A stretch of DNA of 64,000 nucleotides from Wuchereria bancrofti. Lineage: Eukaryota > Nematoda > Chromadorea > Rhabditida > Onchocercidae. This document shows positions 16,600-30,424 of this stretch, piece after piece. The notes under the pieces are model-generated. The model had not been told where the DNA came from and did no database searches. It saw only the letters and a list, made by a program, of their open reading frames with translations. Each line of letters starts with the position of its first letter. The stretch's first letter is position 1. A program made the position numbers and the translations under genes. The stretch is from positions 3,292,402-3,356,401 of the forward strand of contig SSBO01000007.1 in the NCBI GenBank assembly GCA_005281725.1. Direction: 5' to 3'.

Positions 16600-19500
16600 G
16601 TCCATTTTCTGAAATGATGAAATAATTTCTCTGCTTGCTACACTAGTGCGGAATTTTTTTTGAGAAGTGAATCAAGTCCATTTCTCCATCGCAGAAATAA
16701 TGATGACAACACGGACGTTGCGATACAGACCTACAGCGTCAGTCATCATAATATTCAGCAAGAATTTCACATTCTTAGTTTGTAAATGTACTACCAAATT
16801 AGTAAAAAAATCATTATCACAATGACTAGTGAAATTTATTTATAAAGTGACCATACATTCTCTAATTAACTGATTTCAATCGTTTCATTCAATCGATCGG
16901 AAGGTTTGATTTTCTTTAATTGTAAACTTCTATTTTCCATGCGAAGTTAGTGTGTATAAAATCAAAATTAGGAAACTATTCGTTCATTCTTTCTTTGTGC
17001 ATAAATACATCTTCAAGATAATGTGAGTCAACCACCACTGGAAGTTCTTTCAAATTTTTTGAAGCGACATTGCAGGCTCATTTAACTTAATAAGAATTAA
17101 TACACTATGAGTGATTAATTTAATCGTCTGGATGAAAAGTAATGTTTTTTAAATTCAACGTTCAAAATTAAAGAGTGTTGAGTATTTTCTAATGAATTGA
17201 TTTTATGAGATTTAGATATCAGGATCCATAATCAGTATTAAATAAGTTTACGATGTGAACATTAACTGGAGAATTGCATTGGTTTTAATGTTCACCCGGT
17301 GTAACGCGAATAAAATCATTTAGAGCAAATATTCTTGTTGCTGTCAAGTGAAGCTGAAAATTGGTGATAAAATGAAAGAAAGAAAGAAGAATGAGGTTTA
17401 TATGTTCATAATCGCTAACAAAATCACTGCAATGTATTCATAGTGTACCACTTATCACTTCGAACTGCTACTCCTCATCATCCACATTCTTTCATTTCAT
17501 TTTTGTCACGGTGAATTATGAAACAATGTCATTAAGCAGATATCAGCAAATAAAGAATATAGCGAAGGAGCAATGGAATAAAGACAATTGCAAGCATCTG
17601 ATCACTCTATAGTTCAATGCAGTTTTTGTGAATTTTGTTTAAAATAGAGCAAAAGTAATAAGTGCATTTGTGCTTCATCAGACAAGATTACTGAGGGCAG
17701 AGAACAACGGATGAGATTTAAACTTCATTGGTCTATTTTGAATGCTAATAACTTATGAAGCACTAGAGAATGCTGTCAATAAGTATGTTTTCGGTAGAAA
17801 TCAAGACAACACGTTTATTCTTAACTATTGCTCATCTCTTTTAGCATAAATAAATTTAATTTATTGCAGCAAAAGGCCAATTTAAGGATGTAATTGATTT
17901 CTCCGCCTAAATATTTTACTAATTTTTATCCATCAATCAAACATCCCAACACAAAACGCACAATTTCAGTTTGTTCGAGCGGAAAATAATGGAATCTGAT
18001 TTGACTGAAATGAGAGAATGAAAAAGCAATTAAGCAAATCTCTGATGCAAATTGTCTTTTTTGAATTCGAAATGAAAAGCCTCTTCTATCCATTTATCCA
18101 CACACATTTGTTGAAATGTTCATTTCAAAAGAAATTCCATCTCAAAGGTTCGTTAAAAACGAATTTACTAAGCTATTTCAATCATTTCAATCAATATATC
18201 TGATAAATGAGTAGCATTTTCGAAACTGAAGAAAGCTAGCGTTTCAAGATGCCAATATAGTATCTTAATATCTCTTGAAAATAATAACCAGTTAAAAACT
18301 GATAAAAACGGTACAATGTATTTGGCCCAAATGTCTAGCCTAGCAGAACTACGAATAGGACAGTACCATCCATAGGTAACTATAGCCAAGTTATTCATTT
18401 GCTTTTCCACTGTCTAGTTGCAGTTGTCATCAAATGCATCTCTCTTTGAATTTAGCTTCAGAATTATTCAATTATTCAATCGATCCGATTAATTTGTATA
18501 CTTTGTATAACTCACTGGATTGGCTGTGGTACTTGTTACACCAAATTTATCTGTGACACTTATTTATCATAGAATATCATACAAACAAATTTTATCATAC
18601 ATCATACAAAATGGGCATTGTTGAGCAAAGAGTTAGCTTGCCGCTTTAGTCTTAAAATTTCTGCAAAATAATTTAAAAGCTGAAAATGTGGTCTGTCATT
18701 GTTTTGTTCGTTCAAATCAAAGAAACGTATCTCCGATCAGAATTCATGATATTTGGCTTACATTTTGCCTGAATAGATATTCATATTTGCTTTCAGGTGA
18801 ATATTCATATGAACAAATAGTGTTTGCACTTGGAAAAGAACTTGATAAATTACCAGACCTTTGCATGTTCATGTTTCGTTATAGAAGCGTACTGAGGTGC
18901 ATCTTTTACACTGCTTGAAGTTCTAACAATAAGTTAAATTCACTTATTTCATTCTAAAATTTCATTTTCCTTTGAATTAATCTTTTCCTTCTTCCAGCCG
19001 TTTTCTATTCTTAAAAAACCTTAGAGAAGCGACATAGATAATGCTTTAAAAATTAAAAAATGCCACAGATCGGAATTCATGGAAAAATTTTCTGAGAATA
19101 ATAATATAATAATAATAATAGCTATTTCATTCCAACTGAATATCAACTTATCATAATTGATATGATATTTCTTAATAATCATTTCTTTATTTGGAAATAT
19201 TTATTAATGTTAAATGAACTGTAAGAGACTAATCAGTTGATGATGTAACAAAAGTTATTTGGTGAGCCAACTGCTTAGGGCTCAATAGCAATTCAGCAAG
19301 TAATGATGTGTGAATCACAGTCATAATATATCGTCTTTCAACTTAAAGACAGAAAATATTTGTGAACTAGTAAACTGATAATTAATTAAAAAGATCTTGC
19401 AGAGTTAATAAGGAAAGAAATAATAGAAATGTGCCGTTTCGTTGTTTCAGCTTTAATAGGAAATGCTTAAGATACTAACTTTCTAACACTTCCTCAACTT

Positions 19501-22400
19501 GTTGCAGTTAGTCCTTTTAAGATTAACTGCAACAAGACTAGTAATCCAGCGTCGACTAGTAGTATTGAAATACAATGTAATTTAAAAAAGTGCATAAGTT
19601 AGCTAGCAATGCGCAAACAATCCCTTTTTGCCTTATCGTATCTTTAATATGTTTTGTTCTGAACTCTTTTTGAAATTTAATTTATCACCGTACTCCTCCT
19701 TCCATTTAAATCATTTTTTCGGAGACGTTGAATTTTTCAGTAACTTATGTAACTTTTTTTGTTTATAGATCAATTTATTTAGATTCATGCTTTATAGATG
19801 ACAGAATTTAAATTCATAGCTGTCAAATTAATCTAAAACAAGTTTTGAAAAAAAAAAACTCTAATTATCTTATGTTGTTGTAAAAGCAACTTATTAGGCA
19901 TGTAAATCCATATAATTCATATTACCTCGCTCAGAAGAAACTAAAACTATGTAGAAATTTCAACAGGACATATAAATACAGCGCTTTATGGAACAAAATG
20001 CTTATATCCTTTCAATGCCTTTTTCCTAGATCCAACTTGCTTATGGTGTTGAGATAAACACTTTAAACACTACACGAAGATCTAAAGTATGCGGATATTT
20101 CCCAAAGAAAAGCCGAAAAAGGAGGTGGAAGAATTCGAAACAGTGACAGTGTTCAGTTTCTACTTCACCTTTGATAGCAGTGAAAGAGACAGAAGTACAT
20201 CTGTTCATTAGACACATCCACCTCATTCCATCTTAATGACTACGACATTCACTTCGGTTTTTATACTTGCGATATACCGCTTTCTGTCACTTGATTCAGA
20301 TAAATAATGGAAGTGTGAGCATATTACACTCCCGCTGTTACACTTTAATCTCCGGTCTAACTTTATTCTGCATATTTTTAACAGCTTAATTGTCTCACAG
20401 AACATGTTTTACTTAACGTAAATTGCATGAACAAACTATCTGATTTTACAGTAATAGCAATTTCCAATAATTAAAAAGTATAAATCTTCACGTATCGCAT
20501 CAATCAATCTTTACTTCTTCCTGCTACATTTTCAGCTAATTTGTTGTTTTCATGCCTTCTCCTGCGTTCCAAGTTTTCCTATCAATTTATAAAAAGCAAT
20601 TTTCGAATGAATTTATTGCTTACATTATGTAAATGGGACAACTTTCAAAGTTTTGGAGGTTCAGAATTTTTGGAAAGACATTACCATCGAGGGTCAAACT
20701 ATTGTTCATCATCTTTTGTATGGGCAATTAATTTTTAGCAAAACGAAATTCTTCACTTATATTTTAAATCTTTCTTGTCATTATGTACTTTGTCTAGTTT
20801 TTACGATTTTTCTTAAGATTTTTTCATTCAAAATTTTCTTACTTTTCTACAGCTCCATTATCAAACCTGATTACTTCACAACTGATTATATTCATTCCGA
20901 ATATTAGTGATGATATTTCCCTCTTAAATACAAGTTTTAAAATTATTAACTTTCTCTTTCAAAGAAAAATACAACAGTATTGAAAAATAATGAATGGATG
21001 AATAAACACATGAAAGAAAATTTTTTTGAATGGTAGGCAGAGAAAAAAATCCTACAAAGTTTTTTTAATGGATATTTGAAGAAATAGACTAATAGACTTC
21101 CGATATTTTCAACAAGAATTTATTCCATTATGATGAGTAACAGTACTAATGGAAGTATTTCACTCTTTATGGACAAAGCAGTTCACATTTTAAAAGCATT
21201 TTTAGAAACAGAATAATAGTCTAATGTCCTGAGCTAATTTTATTAAAGAGAATGTTTGGAGAAGGGCCGTAAAGACTTTTAAAACTTTATTTTCAGATTT
21301 CGCCATTTGAACAAATTTTCATTTCGGAAATAGGTTGAACGTACCCCTTCCTTGAAAAGATTCTCTCATGAAGCCATTGCTGACCACTGATAATATAATC
21401 GGTGATAGCATATAACCATTTATACAATATGTGTGAACTCGACAAAGATATGCTTCATACCTAAGAACGCTATTAGCTTCTTCTTTTATGTAATATTTGT
21501 GAATCGATTAGGAATGCTTTTGTCAATATGAGGTCTTCCTTACAGCTCAACTAAACCACTTGCATGTTTTGATTTATTCCATCCCTCAGTTTCTCCTGAA
21601 CAGCTCTAGCCGATTGTTTCACTGCCTTATCTGGACGTTCAGAATTCCTTGACGCAATTATTTATAGTCATTTTAGAGATATAATTTGCTAATCAAAGGA
21701 ATGTAGCTCATCTCGATTTTCAGGATTTACAAATATAATTAAATCACTTCAAATATGCATTACCTGAAAGCACTGCTTCATCCTATGTACTATTTGAAAA
21801 TGTTTATCCATCCATCCATCATTAACGTATTGTCCGTGAAGTCATTACGTTTCAATCCGGTTCCGAGACGTACCAGTAGAAAGCTATGAAGAGAAGTTTC
21901 AGTGGGAATTTCATGCCTTCAATGGAAATTTACATCCACTTTTATGTCTTTAAACATTGAATAGTTTGTGAAGCACATTCGTTAATAAAACTGCTCGCCG
22001 CATTATCAATATTTACATGCATGCATAACCGTATGCAATATGTAAATCATAGTTGCCCAGAAATGATTAGATAAAGTTGTGCGACCTGCACAAGAAATGC
22101 TACTCCAAAAGGGAACGATGCAAACGAAAAATGAAATATAATATGAAATAAAAAGTGATTTTAGATACAGAAATTGACCCCTTGTTGACATAAACTGATG
22201 AAAACAAAGGAACGCACATTTGTGAAGTGCAGATACGGTGCATGCAGATTTTTGTTGAAAAAAGAAAACAAACAAACAAGTGATTGAATAAACAACAAAT
22301 AACGAATGGTATAAAATTAGGAGAGAAGTAATGATTGCTGGTGGGTCTTTCTGGCACCATCTCCCTCCGCTTGCCGAGAACCGTGACCCTTACGGACTCA
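16600..22400. other. gene-poor stretch
   Basis: I find no multi-exon chain here. Isolated ATG frames of about 60 codons exist on the minus strand (for example 20223-20405, beginning MFCETIKLLKICR), but nothing beside them supports a gene. A short (AAT)n run lies at 19090-19112. The stretch could hold introns or distal regulatory DNA of flanking genes. Confidence 0.5.
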
Positions 22401-22423
22401 GTGATCGACCTTCCCCTCTCTTT

Positions 22424-22424
<1 letters not shown>

Positions 22425-22458
<34 letters not shown>
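22425..22458. repeat. (TC)n microsatellite
   Basis: About 15 CT repeats on the plus strand. Open frames read across it, such as the minus frame 22100-22492 with alternating Arg-Glu, are products of the repeat and should not be called genes. The 100 bp to its left are richer in G and C than the surroundings. Confidence 0.85.
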
Positions 22459-22459
<1 letters not shown>

Positions 22460-24790
22460 GGCGAGTATACAGCACTGTGTTGGCCATCCCATCGTCCTTC
22501 ACCTTTTCTGATAACGAGAGACGTCGTACGCTCCTTCAGATGCATCACTTCTTCTTTATGTGGACTTCATGCATGTTTCAATGTGCATGCATAACCTGCA
22601 TGCGTAATATTTTATTTACTTTCTGTATTTGTCTTTATTCTATGAATAGTTAAAGCGCGCGTGATTTAATTTCAAGATCTGAACAATAAGCCGCAATGCA
22701 CGCCACAATGGTGCATTCTTGAGAATAGTTTCTAATGTGTTTGAAATCCAAAAATTTAGCTACATGAATATATATGTATCCTCGGAAATACATATCCCAC
22801 TTCCCCGGGAATCGTTCTCGGAAATTTGTTTCTTTTGCTCGAAAATTTATTCCGATTCTATCCTTCATATTGCTGTTAAGATTAGTGCAATAATATTTGA
22901 AGATTTCCACATTGCGCTTAATGCTTCATTCCTTTTGTTCCACTTTCAGGCATCCACTTTACTATGCTATGATCAGTGGGATGGAGCAGTTGGCAGAGGT
23001 TGACCTTTGTCCTTACTGTTTTGTTTAATCGTTGACTGGTTCCAACTCCTATTGGAAGCTTCCGAATTTCGTCTTACAGCTAGCTACTTAACTGGTAGCG
23101 GACAATATGCCACTCATCCTAAAATCTTTGGTTAGGCTTTGTATGTTACCTGTGTTTACTTATATAAATTGAACTATATGATTTATCCAATATCCAGAGA
23201 GAGATATTCTTAACAATATTGTTAAAGTTTTATTTTAAAACTGGGAAAAGTAAATATTCCGGAAGAAAGTTTCTTTTATTCTGGCATAAATCCTCATTCT
23301 TCATTTCTACATTCAATGAATTCTTAAATAGTAGAAAAGATTTATTTGTTAAAAGTCATCACCGTCAGTAAAAGTAATAACTTTTTTTCTTCATCGAAAA
23401 CTCATGTCCCATTCATTTGGCCTCTAATGGGCGGCATCCTCCTTTGATGTTCTCATCTGGTGAGGTGAGGAGGGAAGGCGCATTTGTATTTACTGCGTCC
23501 AGTTTCCTTCCTTCCTTCCTCGTTGAAATAACATTTTATTTGATTTTTCCCATGTCTAATAAAACTTTTTTTTTTTGGGAACAAATTACAGCCGTGGAGA
23601 CAATTTAGGCTTTTTCTAAGTTTGAATAATATTTGAAATGAATGTGGGTAATTGACTGAACCTTCGGACATTCACTTGTGAACGACAAAATTTGACCGAT
23701 GTCTGTTTTTAATATTTTCATTAACTTTCTCCATCTTTGGTATTATTACTTGTTCACTCTTTCATTCTCGAACAAATCGATTTTCGATATACGCAGTAAG
23801 TAGAGGGTGCAATTTGATTTTGAATTATTCTTTGATGCAGTTTAATTTCACATTTGATTCCAGACATTTCCACTTTTTTGGTTTTTTTCTACTGACTAAG
23901 AGTCTACAAATGCAATCGATACTTTTATAGTGAAGCATTTCAAAATTTGTTCCTACATCTTTCATTGAAGTAATTGGTAACCAGAAAATCTGAATTTGGC
24001 AAAAACATTTTCACGTCTTTGTGTACAGTTAGCTTCCAGTTAAGGAAATAACTGAGGATGTCTTGACGTCCATAATTATGACTTTTTAAAAATTCCTTAT
24101 TTTCAAGGCTTAGGATATAATATCAGGCTTGAATGTAAAACAGTTTTATTAAACTGCAGTTTCCGGAAACTCATAATTGCTTTAGCTTTTTTTTTGTTTT
24201 AAAGTGTTTTTGTTTAAAAGACAATTTATTAAAAGAAAACAATTGCAAATAATTTTCCAGCAGTGTTAATGAATTTGAAAAAAGCCCTGAAATATGATAT
24301 TATTTTTTGTTTAGCTTTTCATATCAAACATATGCGAATCGATCTCTTTCCCATTTTCGTCTTCTCATTAATACTTCAGTGACGATATTTTTGCGGCAAG
24401 ATCTGAAGATATTGTAGGCTTTTGCATAACCTTGACATCCACTTCCCTTTCTTTTTCTGCTCTTTATCTCACCTCTTTTCACTCCATTCTTTTAAATATC
24501 ACACATTGAATGAAGTTATACTAGACAAGTAGCACAACAGCAGGGATTATATCAATAAATTTACGGTTATAAACCTTCATGCAAACCTTATCAGTTTATT
24601 CAGTAGGACTGATATTTCTGTTTTAGCAGGATGTCATTTGCTGAGCGGAATATCTGATTTGCTTTCTACAACTCTTTTACTCATTTCTTCCCCCAATTTT
24701 TGATGCTAATGCAATGTTCTCTCATCGAAATAATTTCACTGTTATATTTTCAAGTTAAAATTTGGACAGTTATTGTTTTTGCTAATGGTG
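22459..24790. other. no convincing gene
   Basis: AT-rich sequence with scattered short open frames that do not join into exons. Nothing recognisable on either strand. Confidence 0.5.
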
Positions 24791-25058
24791 TCATTCATTC
24801 ATTCATTCATTCATTCATTCATTCATTCATTCATTCATTCATTCATTCATTCATTCATTCATTCATTCATTCATTCATTCATTCATTCATTCATTCATTC
24901 ATTCATTCATTCATTCATTCATTCATTCATTCATTCATTCATTCATTCATTCATTCATTCATTCATTCATTCATTCATTCATTCATTCATTCATTCATTC
25001 ATTCATTCATTCATTCATTCATTCATTCATTCATTCATTCATTCATTCATTCATTCAT
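24791..25058. repeat. tetranucleotide microsatellite (TCAT)n, about 67 copies
   Basis: An uninterrupted array of TCAT (ATTC on shift) over 268 bp with no visible mismatch. All three plus frames stay open across it and encode His-Ser-Phe-Ile repeats, which explains the apparent 114- and 126-codon ORFs there. Perfect arrays this long are usually young and length-variable. Confidence 0.95.
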
Positions 25059-25715
25059 CCCTATCTTTTCTTTCAAATAGTTCAACTGAGTGCAACATAT
25101 TACTGCGTTATATATGATAGTCTTCTCCTCTTTACCTGTTTCGTGAGCGATATTGGAATTCTCAAAAATTTCGAAAGAGATTGGATATCGCATGAAATAT
25201 TAACATTTTAGGATTTAGTATTATGGCGTAAGAGTTCGTACTTTTTATAGAATATCAGAGGTTTGTATCGTGGCAAATCTTGAAGTTAGCTGATGAGATT
25301 TTAGGGGCTCAGGCGCAGAGAGAAAGGAATACTTGCTAACTACGCTTGTAGATTGGGCTTAGGAAATTAATATTGATTTACTGAAAAGAAGAGTAATTGT
25401 GGTACTTTATACTTTATTACTTTTATGAGTTTCTTCTCATGTCTTCATTTTTAATATGCTTCAAATGGATACTCTTTAAAGCGTGAATGGTTTTTTCGAT
25501 TAATGCCATGAATGAGGTGCGGCTTTTCTTTTTGAAAATTTGTTAGCGTCAGATTTAAAATTTCCAATTTAAAAAGAACCGGTTTCTGATTCTAAGCTTA
25601 TGTGCAGCTATTTGTCGGTAATTGTTTCTCTCTGTAACTATAACACGAGACCATTTCATCTTGTTTTCAGAATAAAAAATTGAAAAGAAATTGAAGACGA
25701 GAAAAAAAAGAAGCA
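25059..25715. other. upstream region of the coiled-coil gene
   Basis: No coding sequence seen. This is the immediate 5' region of the plus-strand gene starting at 25716, so it may contain its promoter, but I see no clear core element. Confidence 0.4.
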
Positions 25716-27815
25716 ATGTTTAAAAGCCTTTTTCGTCCGCGACGATCAAATAAAGAGAATGAAAATCAAGAACAGCATTTGCAACAACAACGACAACATT
25801 CTGCCAATGAATTTGTTGGTGTTTTCAAATTTGAATTTAAACTTCCTTTTACTAACATCTGAAAACAGTAATGAGATTGAGAAGTCGCTAGGGTCCAAAG
25901 CAGAAAATTCTAAAGTCCGAAATTTAACAATGTGTCACCGTTCGATCTGATAACACATAATAGTGCGGATGGATATGCTTCTGTATTTTTTCTCTTAGGT
26001 TATCAGTCTTTTAATCAATTCGTTCCGATTTTTGTTTCACTACTCATTCTCATATATTATTTCTCTTCCTTGTAAGTATTATTTCAGGAACGCAATTCAT
26101 CCTCTTATAAATCACTAAGAAATGCGCGTGAAAAGCGGTCATTCCACTCATCTCATCATTATCGAGGAAGTGCGGGTGCTGCGGTGGATGACGGTCTTCC
26201 TGCGTCCACATCACCGTATCATTTTGCCATCCAGAGGAAATACCCACGCGGTACGCAGTCATGCTACGATGGTCTCGGTGATGACTTCGATCGATTTTCC
26301 ATCATGAATAGGTCGTTTGCTAGTGTGGCACATTCAAAATACAAGGTATTTACTATAAATTTTCGTCCACATTTTCCTGATTTCAAGACCACTGAAATTT
26401 TTGCTCAAAATCGATTATCTCAAGATCATATCGCACATCTTATCTGGTGTTGTCAGATAAAATTTTCTGGTTTTTGATGTAGTCTTCGATGTAATTGGAA
26501 GTAATGCAGGATACAGAAGTCCTGAAAACTTAGGAAAACTTTAAAGTATTTGAAATTTTGGAAATCATTCAATAGTTCATGTATATGTATCACATATTTT
26601 TAAAAGTTGCAGACATTTTCCTAGAAGTTAATAGGTGAACTAACAACGTGCTGTATGGAAATGTGATATATTGTTTATCATTCATTATTTGATTTCTTTA
26701 TGTTTTACTTTTCTCTTTATTTATTTAACGAAGCATTTAATTAAGACTATTTGTCCGTTTCTAGCCTTCGCGCCGTGAATACATGAATATTATGCGTCGT
26801 AGTCGTTTGAATTCAGAATGTGACAGTTGTAATCTGTCACTGAACACTCCACTTCTCTATAGCAGAGACTTAGATGATTCGGATGCGGAGACATGGAATT
26901 CGGAAAGAATTATTAAGGTTGGCAACTTTGGTTTATTCAAAATTTTTTAAAATCTATTTATGGAATTAATAAATAAATATTTCACGTTTCATAAATTAAA
27001 GGAACTTCGAGCCGAATTAAGGGCTACAAACGAACGCAAGAATTATTATAAAGATTTGTACAAACGTGAACGGCAAGATAGGATACGTGATCGCGAGTTA
27101 CGTGATTTGGTAGAGAAGAAGCTTATGGATGATCTCAGAAATAAAGAAATGGAATGCTCTAATAATTTACTGCGAATTAAAGTTCTTGAACAGGTGAAAT
27201 TTAGTTAGCTCGAAGTAAGCGAACTTGACATACATTGTTTTTAGTCGAAGTTTTGAAATTCGATTTGATTTTTTCCAGCAGCTCCAGCATCGCTCCAGTT
27301 TTCCGCCCCCAATCCGTGAATCCTCCTTTCGCGTTCCACATTTCTGCACACCTTCATCATCTAATACTGGATCAACAATGGCTGGAGCAGGCGAAGCCTT
27401 GTCCAGTACTTCCGAACTGTTTGCTGTCCGAAGTGCCTATCTCATAAACCCCGTGTTCGGCGGCACGGGAATAACAGGAACAACAAATGTAGCAGTATCC
27501 GGCAATTCCAGTGAAATACCAGATGAAATGAAAGTTTTCCGACAGCCCGATGAATTGCCGTTGGAATTAGCACGGAATAGCAGTATCATAGATACGCCAC
27601 TTGATGTTAGGAATGATAATGCAATGAAAATATCTGCCAATTCGTCAGGCGTTTCTTTCGCAAATCGTGAAAATTTTAATGGAACAGTATTGGAAGAAGA
27701 TCGTCAATCTGATAACGGTTATGGCACCACTTCGGAATGTGCTTCTGAGCTTGTTCGAATTATACGTCGAGTACATAGTGATTCCGAAATACCACTGAAA
27801 GTCATACAGGCATAA
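25716..27815 (+). CDS. coiled-coil protein of unknown function
   Basis: I do not recognise the family. Exons: 25716 to about 25820 (MFKSLFRPRRSNKENENQ, basic then Gln-rich), 26088-26345, 26765-26917, 27002-27193 and 27279-27815. The last four are well supported, with GT-AG sites and all phase 0, and give 379 residues; with exon 1 the product is about 414. In order: a basic start, a Ser/His/Tyr-rich middle (YPRGTQSCYDGLGDDFDRF), a highly charged coiled coil (about 64 residues from ELRAELRATNERKNYY to LRIKVLEQ), then a long Ser/Thr-rich, probably disordered tail ending SDSEIPLKVIQA. Such a plan suits a scaffold or cytoskeleton adaptor, but that is inference. The exon 1 donor (GGT|GTTTTC) is weak and a further small exon near 25869 is possible. 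Confidence 0.6.
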
Positions 27816-28738
27816 TCCATGCTATTTGTTTACATGTTTAATCACAATCTTCTTCAGCTACCTCCTCAAAAAAGTATTGTCATCACTTAATCTTGTTTGT
27901 TTTTAAGACACTGTTTTCTAATATTCACTTAAACTTAACTAAATTCGAACTCTTAATGCATGACTTTGAAAGTGTTATTATGTCAAGTACAAAACTGAAG
28001 TATTTATATTAAATATAAATTGGTATTCTCTTTCGGTGATTTAATGTGTGGCTTAATAATATTAATAATAACATTAATAATGTTATATGTTATCAGATTT
28101 TTTCAGATAAAGAATATTAGCTCTATGTATAAATTATTATAGTAAAACCAACTAATTATTATTGGCAATTTGTACTGTATTTCTCACGATCAGTTATGTT
28201 TATGAATTGTAATATTTTGGAGACAATTTAATTTGTCACTCCATAAAGTTATGTTGGGAATTACAATAACATATTTGATATGAGCTTTAATCTGTATAAA
28301 ACTTGCGTGATAGCTCTAAGACTGATCACGAACTTCACCGCTTAAATCCATTCAATCCCAGTCACTAACAAAATTTTTTGAATCAATACATCAAAATTCC
28401 TGGCCTCCTATCCTAATTCTTTGGCATTGAAAATGAGTTAAATTTACTGGGATTTTCATTTCAAAGGCTCTTTTATTATTACATCAGGCCCTCGTTTGTT
28501 GTCATGTCTGATTTCTATGTTTGGCAATAATTTCCCTTGTATGTGTTAATGTCTAAATAGTTTTGTTTCATTTATTTGATACGAAAATGTGTTTGCCACA
28601 AATGTACCTTTGTCCCGTACTGGAGATGAAAAAAAGATGACAATTTCATTTTCGTTATATTATATATAATTTAGTAGCTATTATATTTCGCACTTATATC
28701 TGCAAGAATGAAATATTTCAAAATTTATCAAAAACTTC
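27816..28738. other. 3' UTR region between convergent genes
   Basis: AT-rich DNA between the stop codons of two convergent genes, with (AAT)n-like sequence near 28050. No gene seen; it must hold both 3' UTRs. Confidence 0.5.
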
Positions 28739-30381
28739 TTATGCTCCATTAACAACAATCGTTTTCACCATTTCTATGCTTGGTTTCTTCATGAAATATT
28801 CTTTGTCCAAGAGATAATCATAAGCTCCTCTAACAATGATATAAGACCAAATGACAACTGTCGCTCCGAAAAACGACAACACGGCCAAATTGAATGGCCA
28901 GATTGGACCAAAGTGATTCTCCAATTTATGTATGCTGAAAGCATGAATAATTGAGGTGAACGGAATGGCGATTATTGTTTGACCGAATCAAAAGGGAACA
29001 ACTTTAGCAGCCGAAACCGGTTTCGAGAAACGTCTCTTCAGAGTATCTCTTTATTTATGGATGAACATTTCTCCTTCAATTTTCAACCCTTCGGAATTTT
29101 ATTTTGTTCAAAAAAATGTTTACAGGAAAAGAATTCTGTACAGTCTCTTTTAAGATTTTGCTGGCATCATTTCAGAAAAAGAAACACGAATAATTCATTT
29201 CTGCATAATGTGATAAGTTTAACTGCTTTGTAATCATGAGGATGTGAATAGAGAGAGACCTTCGGGATGTAGCATAAGCTAGATCTATTTTTATGATTAT
29301 GCTCGAGATGGGTACAGTTCTTTTTGTTCTATTTATTAACTTACCTAACATAAACACCGAAGAGCCTATGAGTAGCCTGTAATCCCATAGACATGCTTGT
29401 TATCGATGCGATTGCTGAAATAATAAGAATTGTGACTTCGATGTGCATAAATGCCATCAGTGGCCAAATGTATTTCGGTTTTTCTGCCACAATACCATAG
29501 ATCTGAAATTTTGCAGTCAAAAAGTGGATAGTCGATACTATCAAAAGATGGATAGCCATTCACATCAACACCTTCGGACACCTGATGAACGTCGAATTTA
29601 GCCATGCATCAGTCATCTCAAATAGGATTGCAATGCTAGTTCCCAAATTTATTGCTTTAATCTACTTTTATAATCGAACTATAAACTAGTTTGATTTATT
29701 TTTTTTTGAATCTTCAAGAATTGTCTCACAATGTTTTGATACTTCTCAACCTTACCAGTTACGCATTATGTGAAACTATCTTAGTTAATTTTTATGTTAA
29801 GAAAAATTAGATAAGTAATTAATAAGCAAGTGAATAAAAGAACCGAATACCATGAGAAGTGTGGTGAGTGCTGCAAAAACAAGGAATACGACTAATGTCA
29901 TAGACAACCATATACGAATATCTTCCTTCTCAAGTCGCAACCCTGTAACATCATGAATAATTATTACATGAGTATTAACAAATTTTGACCTATGAACTGA
30001 ACAAGTAACAGAAAAACATTCATTCATTGTAGCTATTAATATAAAGCGATTTATAGACAATAAGCAGTTTATAATACGCAATCTAGAAACAACCAATCAT
30101 ATCTTTGCTAATGAAAACTTACTTAGGAATATGAGTATAGCTATAATGAATAAAAGAATCTCAAGAATTCCGCAGAATATGGCAGCGTTTCGATAATGCA
30201 TCAAATAACAAAATGCTGGTGCCGAATAGAATTCATCATCTTTGTCGTAGACAAATGATTTCTTTTCCTTCTTCGACTTCTCGTTATCCACCGCTACTTC
30301 TCGGGATTGAACAGCAGTTCTCATTAAAGGCATTTTGCTGAAAGCTTCCACAATTTCAACTCGAACTGGATGAATTTCCAT
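28739..30381 (-). CDS. four-helix membrane protein (LAPTM4/DUF7027-like layout)
   Basis: Four exons join in phase: 30381-30123, 29942-29851, 29502-29345 and 28934-28739; 234 residues. A hydrophilic N-terminus of about 65 residues (with the charged stretch EKSKKEKKSFVYDKDDEF) is followed by four hydrophobic segments: AAIFCGILEILLFIIAIL, IWLSMTLVVFLVFAALTTLL, IWPLMAFMHIEVTILIISAI and LAVLSFFGATVVIWSYIIV. A short tail ends IEMVKTIVVNGA. The phrase CYLMHYRNAA before helix 1 recalls the Cys/His-rich entry to helix 1 in LAPTM4-type and nematode DUF7027 proteins, so an endosomal or lysosomal tetraspan is my best guess. This family call is weak; the gene model is good. The ATG at 30381 lies about 40 nt after TGTTTCAG, a possible spliced-leader acceptor. 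Confidence 0.75.
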
Positions 30382-30424
30382 GTGAAAGTAAACAATGAAT
30401 CATATACAGTCGATACAACAAACT

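Noticed and set aside
20223..20405. 60-codon ATG ORF on the minus strand
   Set aside because: No exon neighbours, no signal peptide, no family; this length is expected by chance.
22100..22492. 130-codon minus ORF with an Arg-Glu run
   Set aside because: It is held open by the (TC)n microsatellite and a hydrophobic AT-rich stretch, and it lacks splice support.
24700..25117. Two long plus-strand ORFs encoding His-Ser-Phe-Ile repeats
   Set aside because: They are only translations of the TCAT microsatellite, which has no stop codon in any plus frame.
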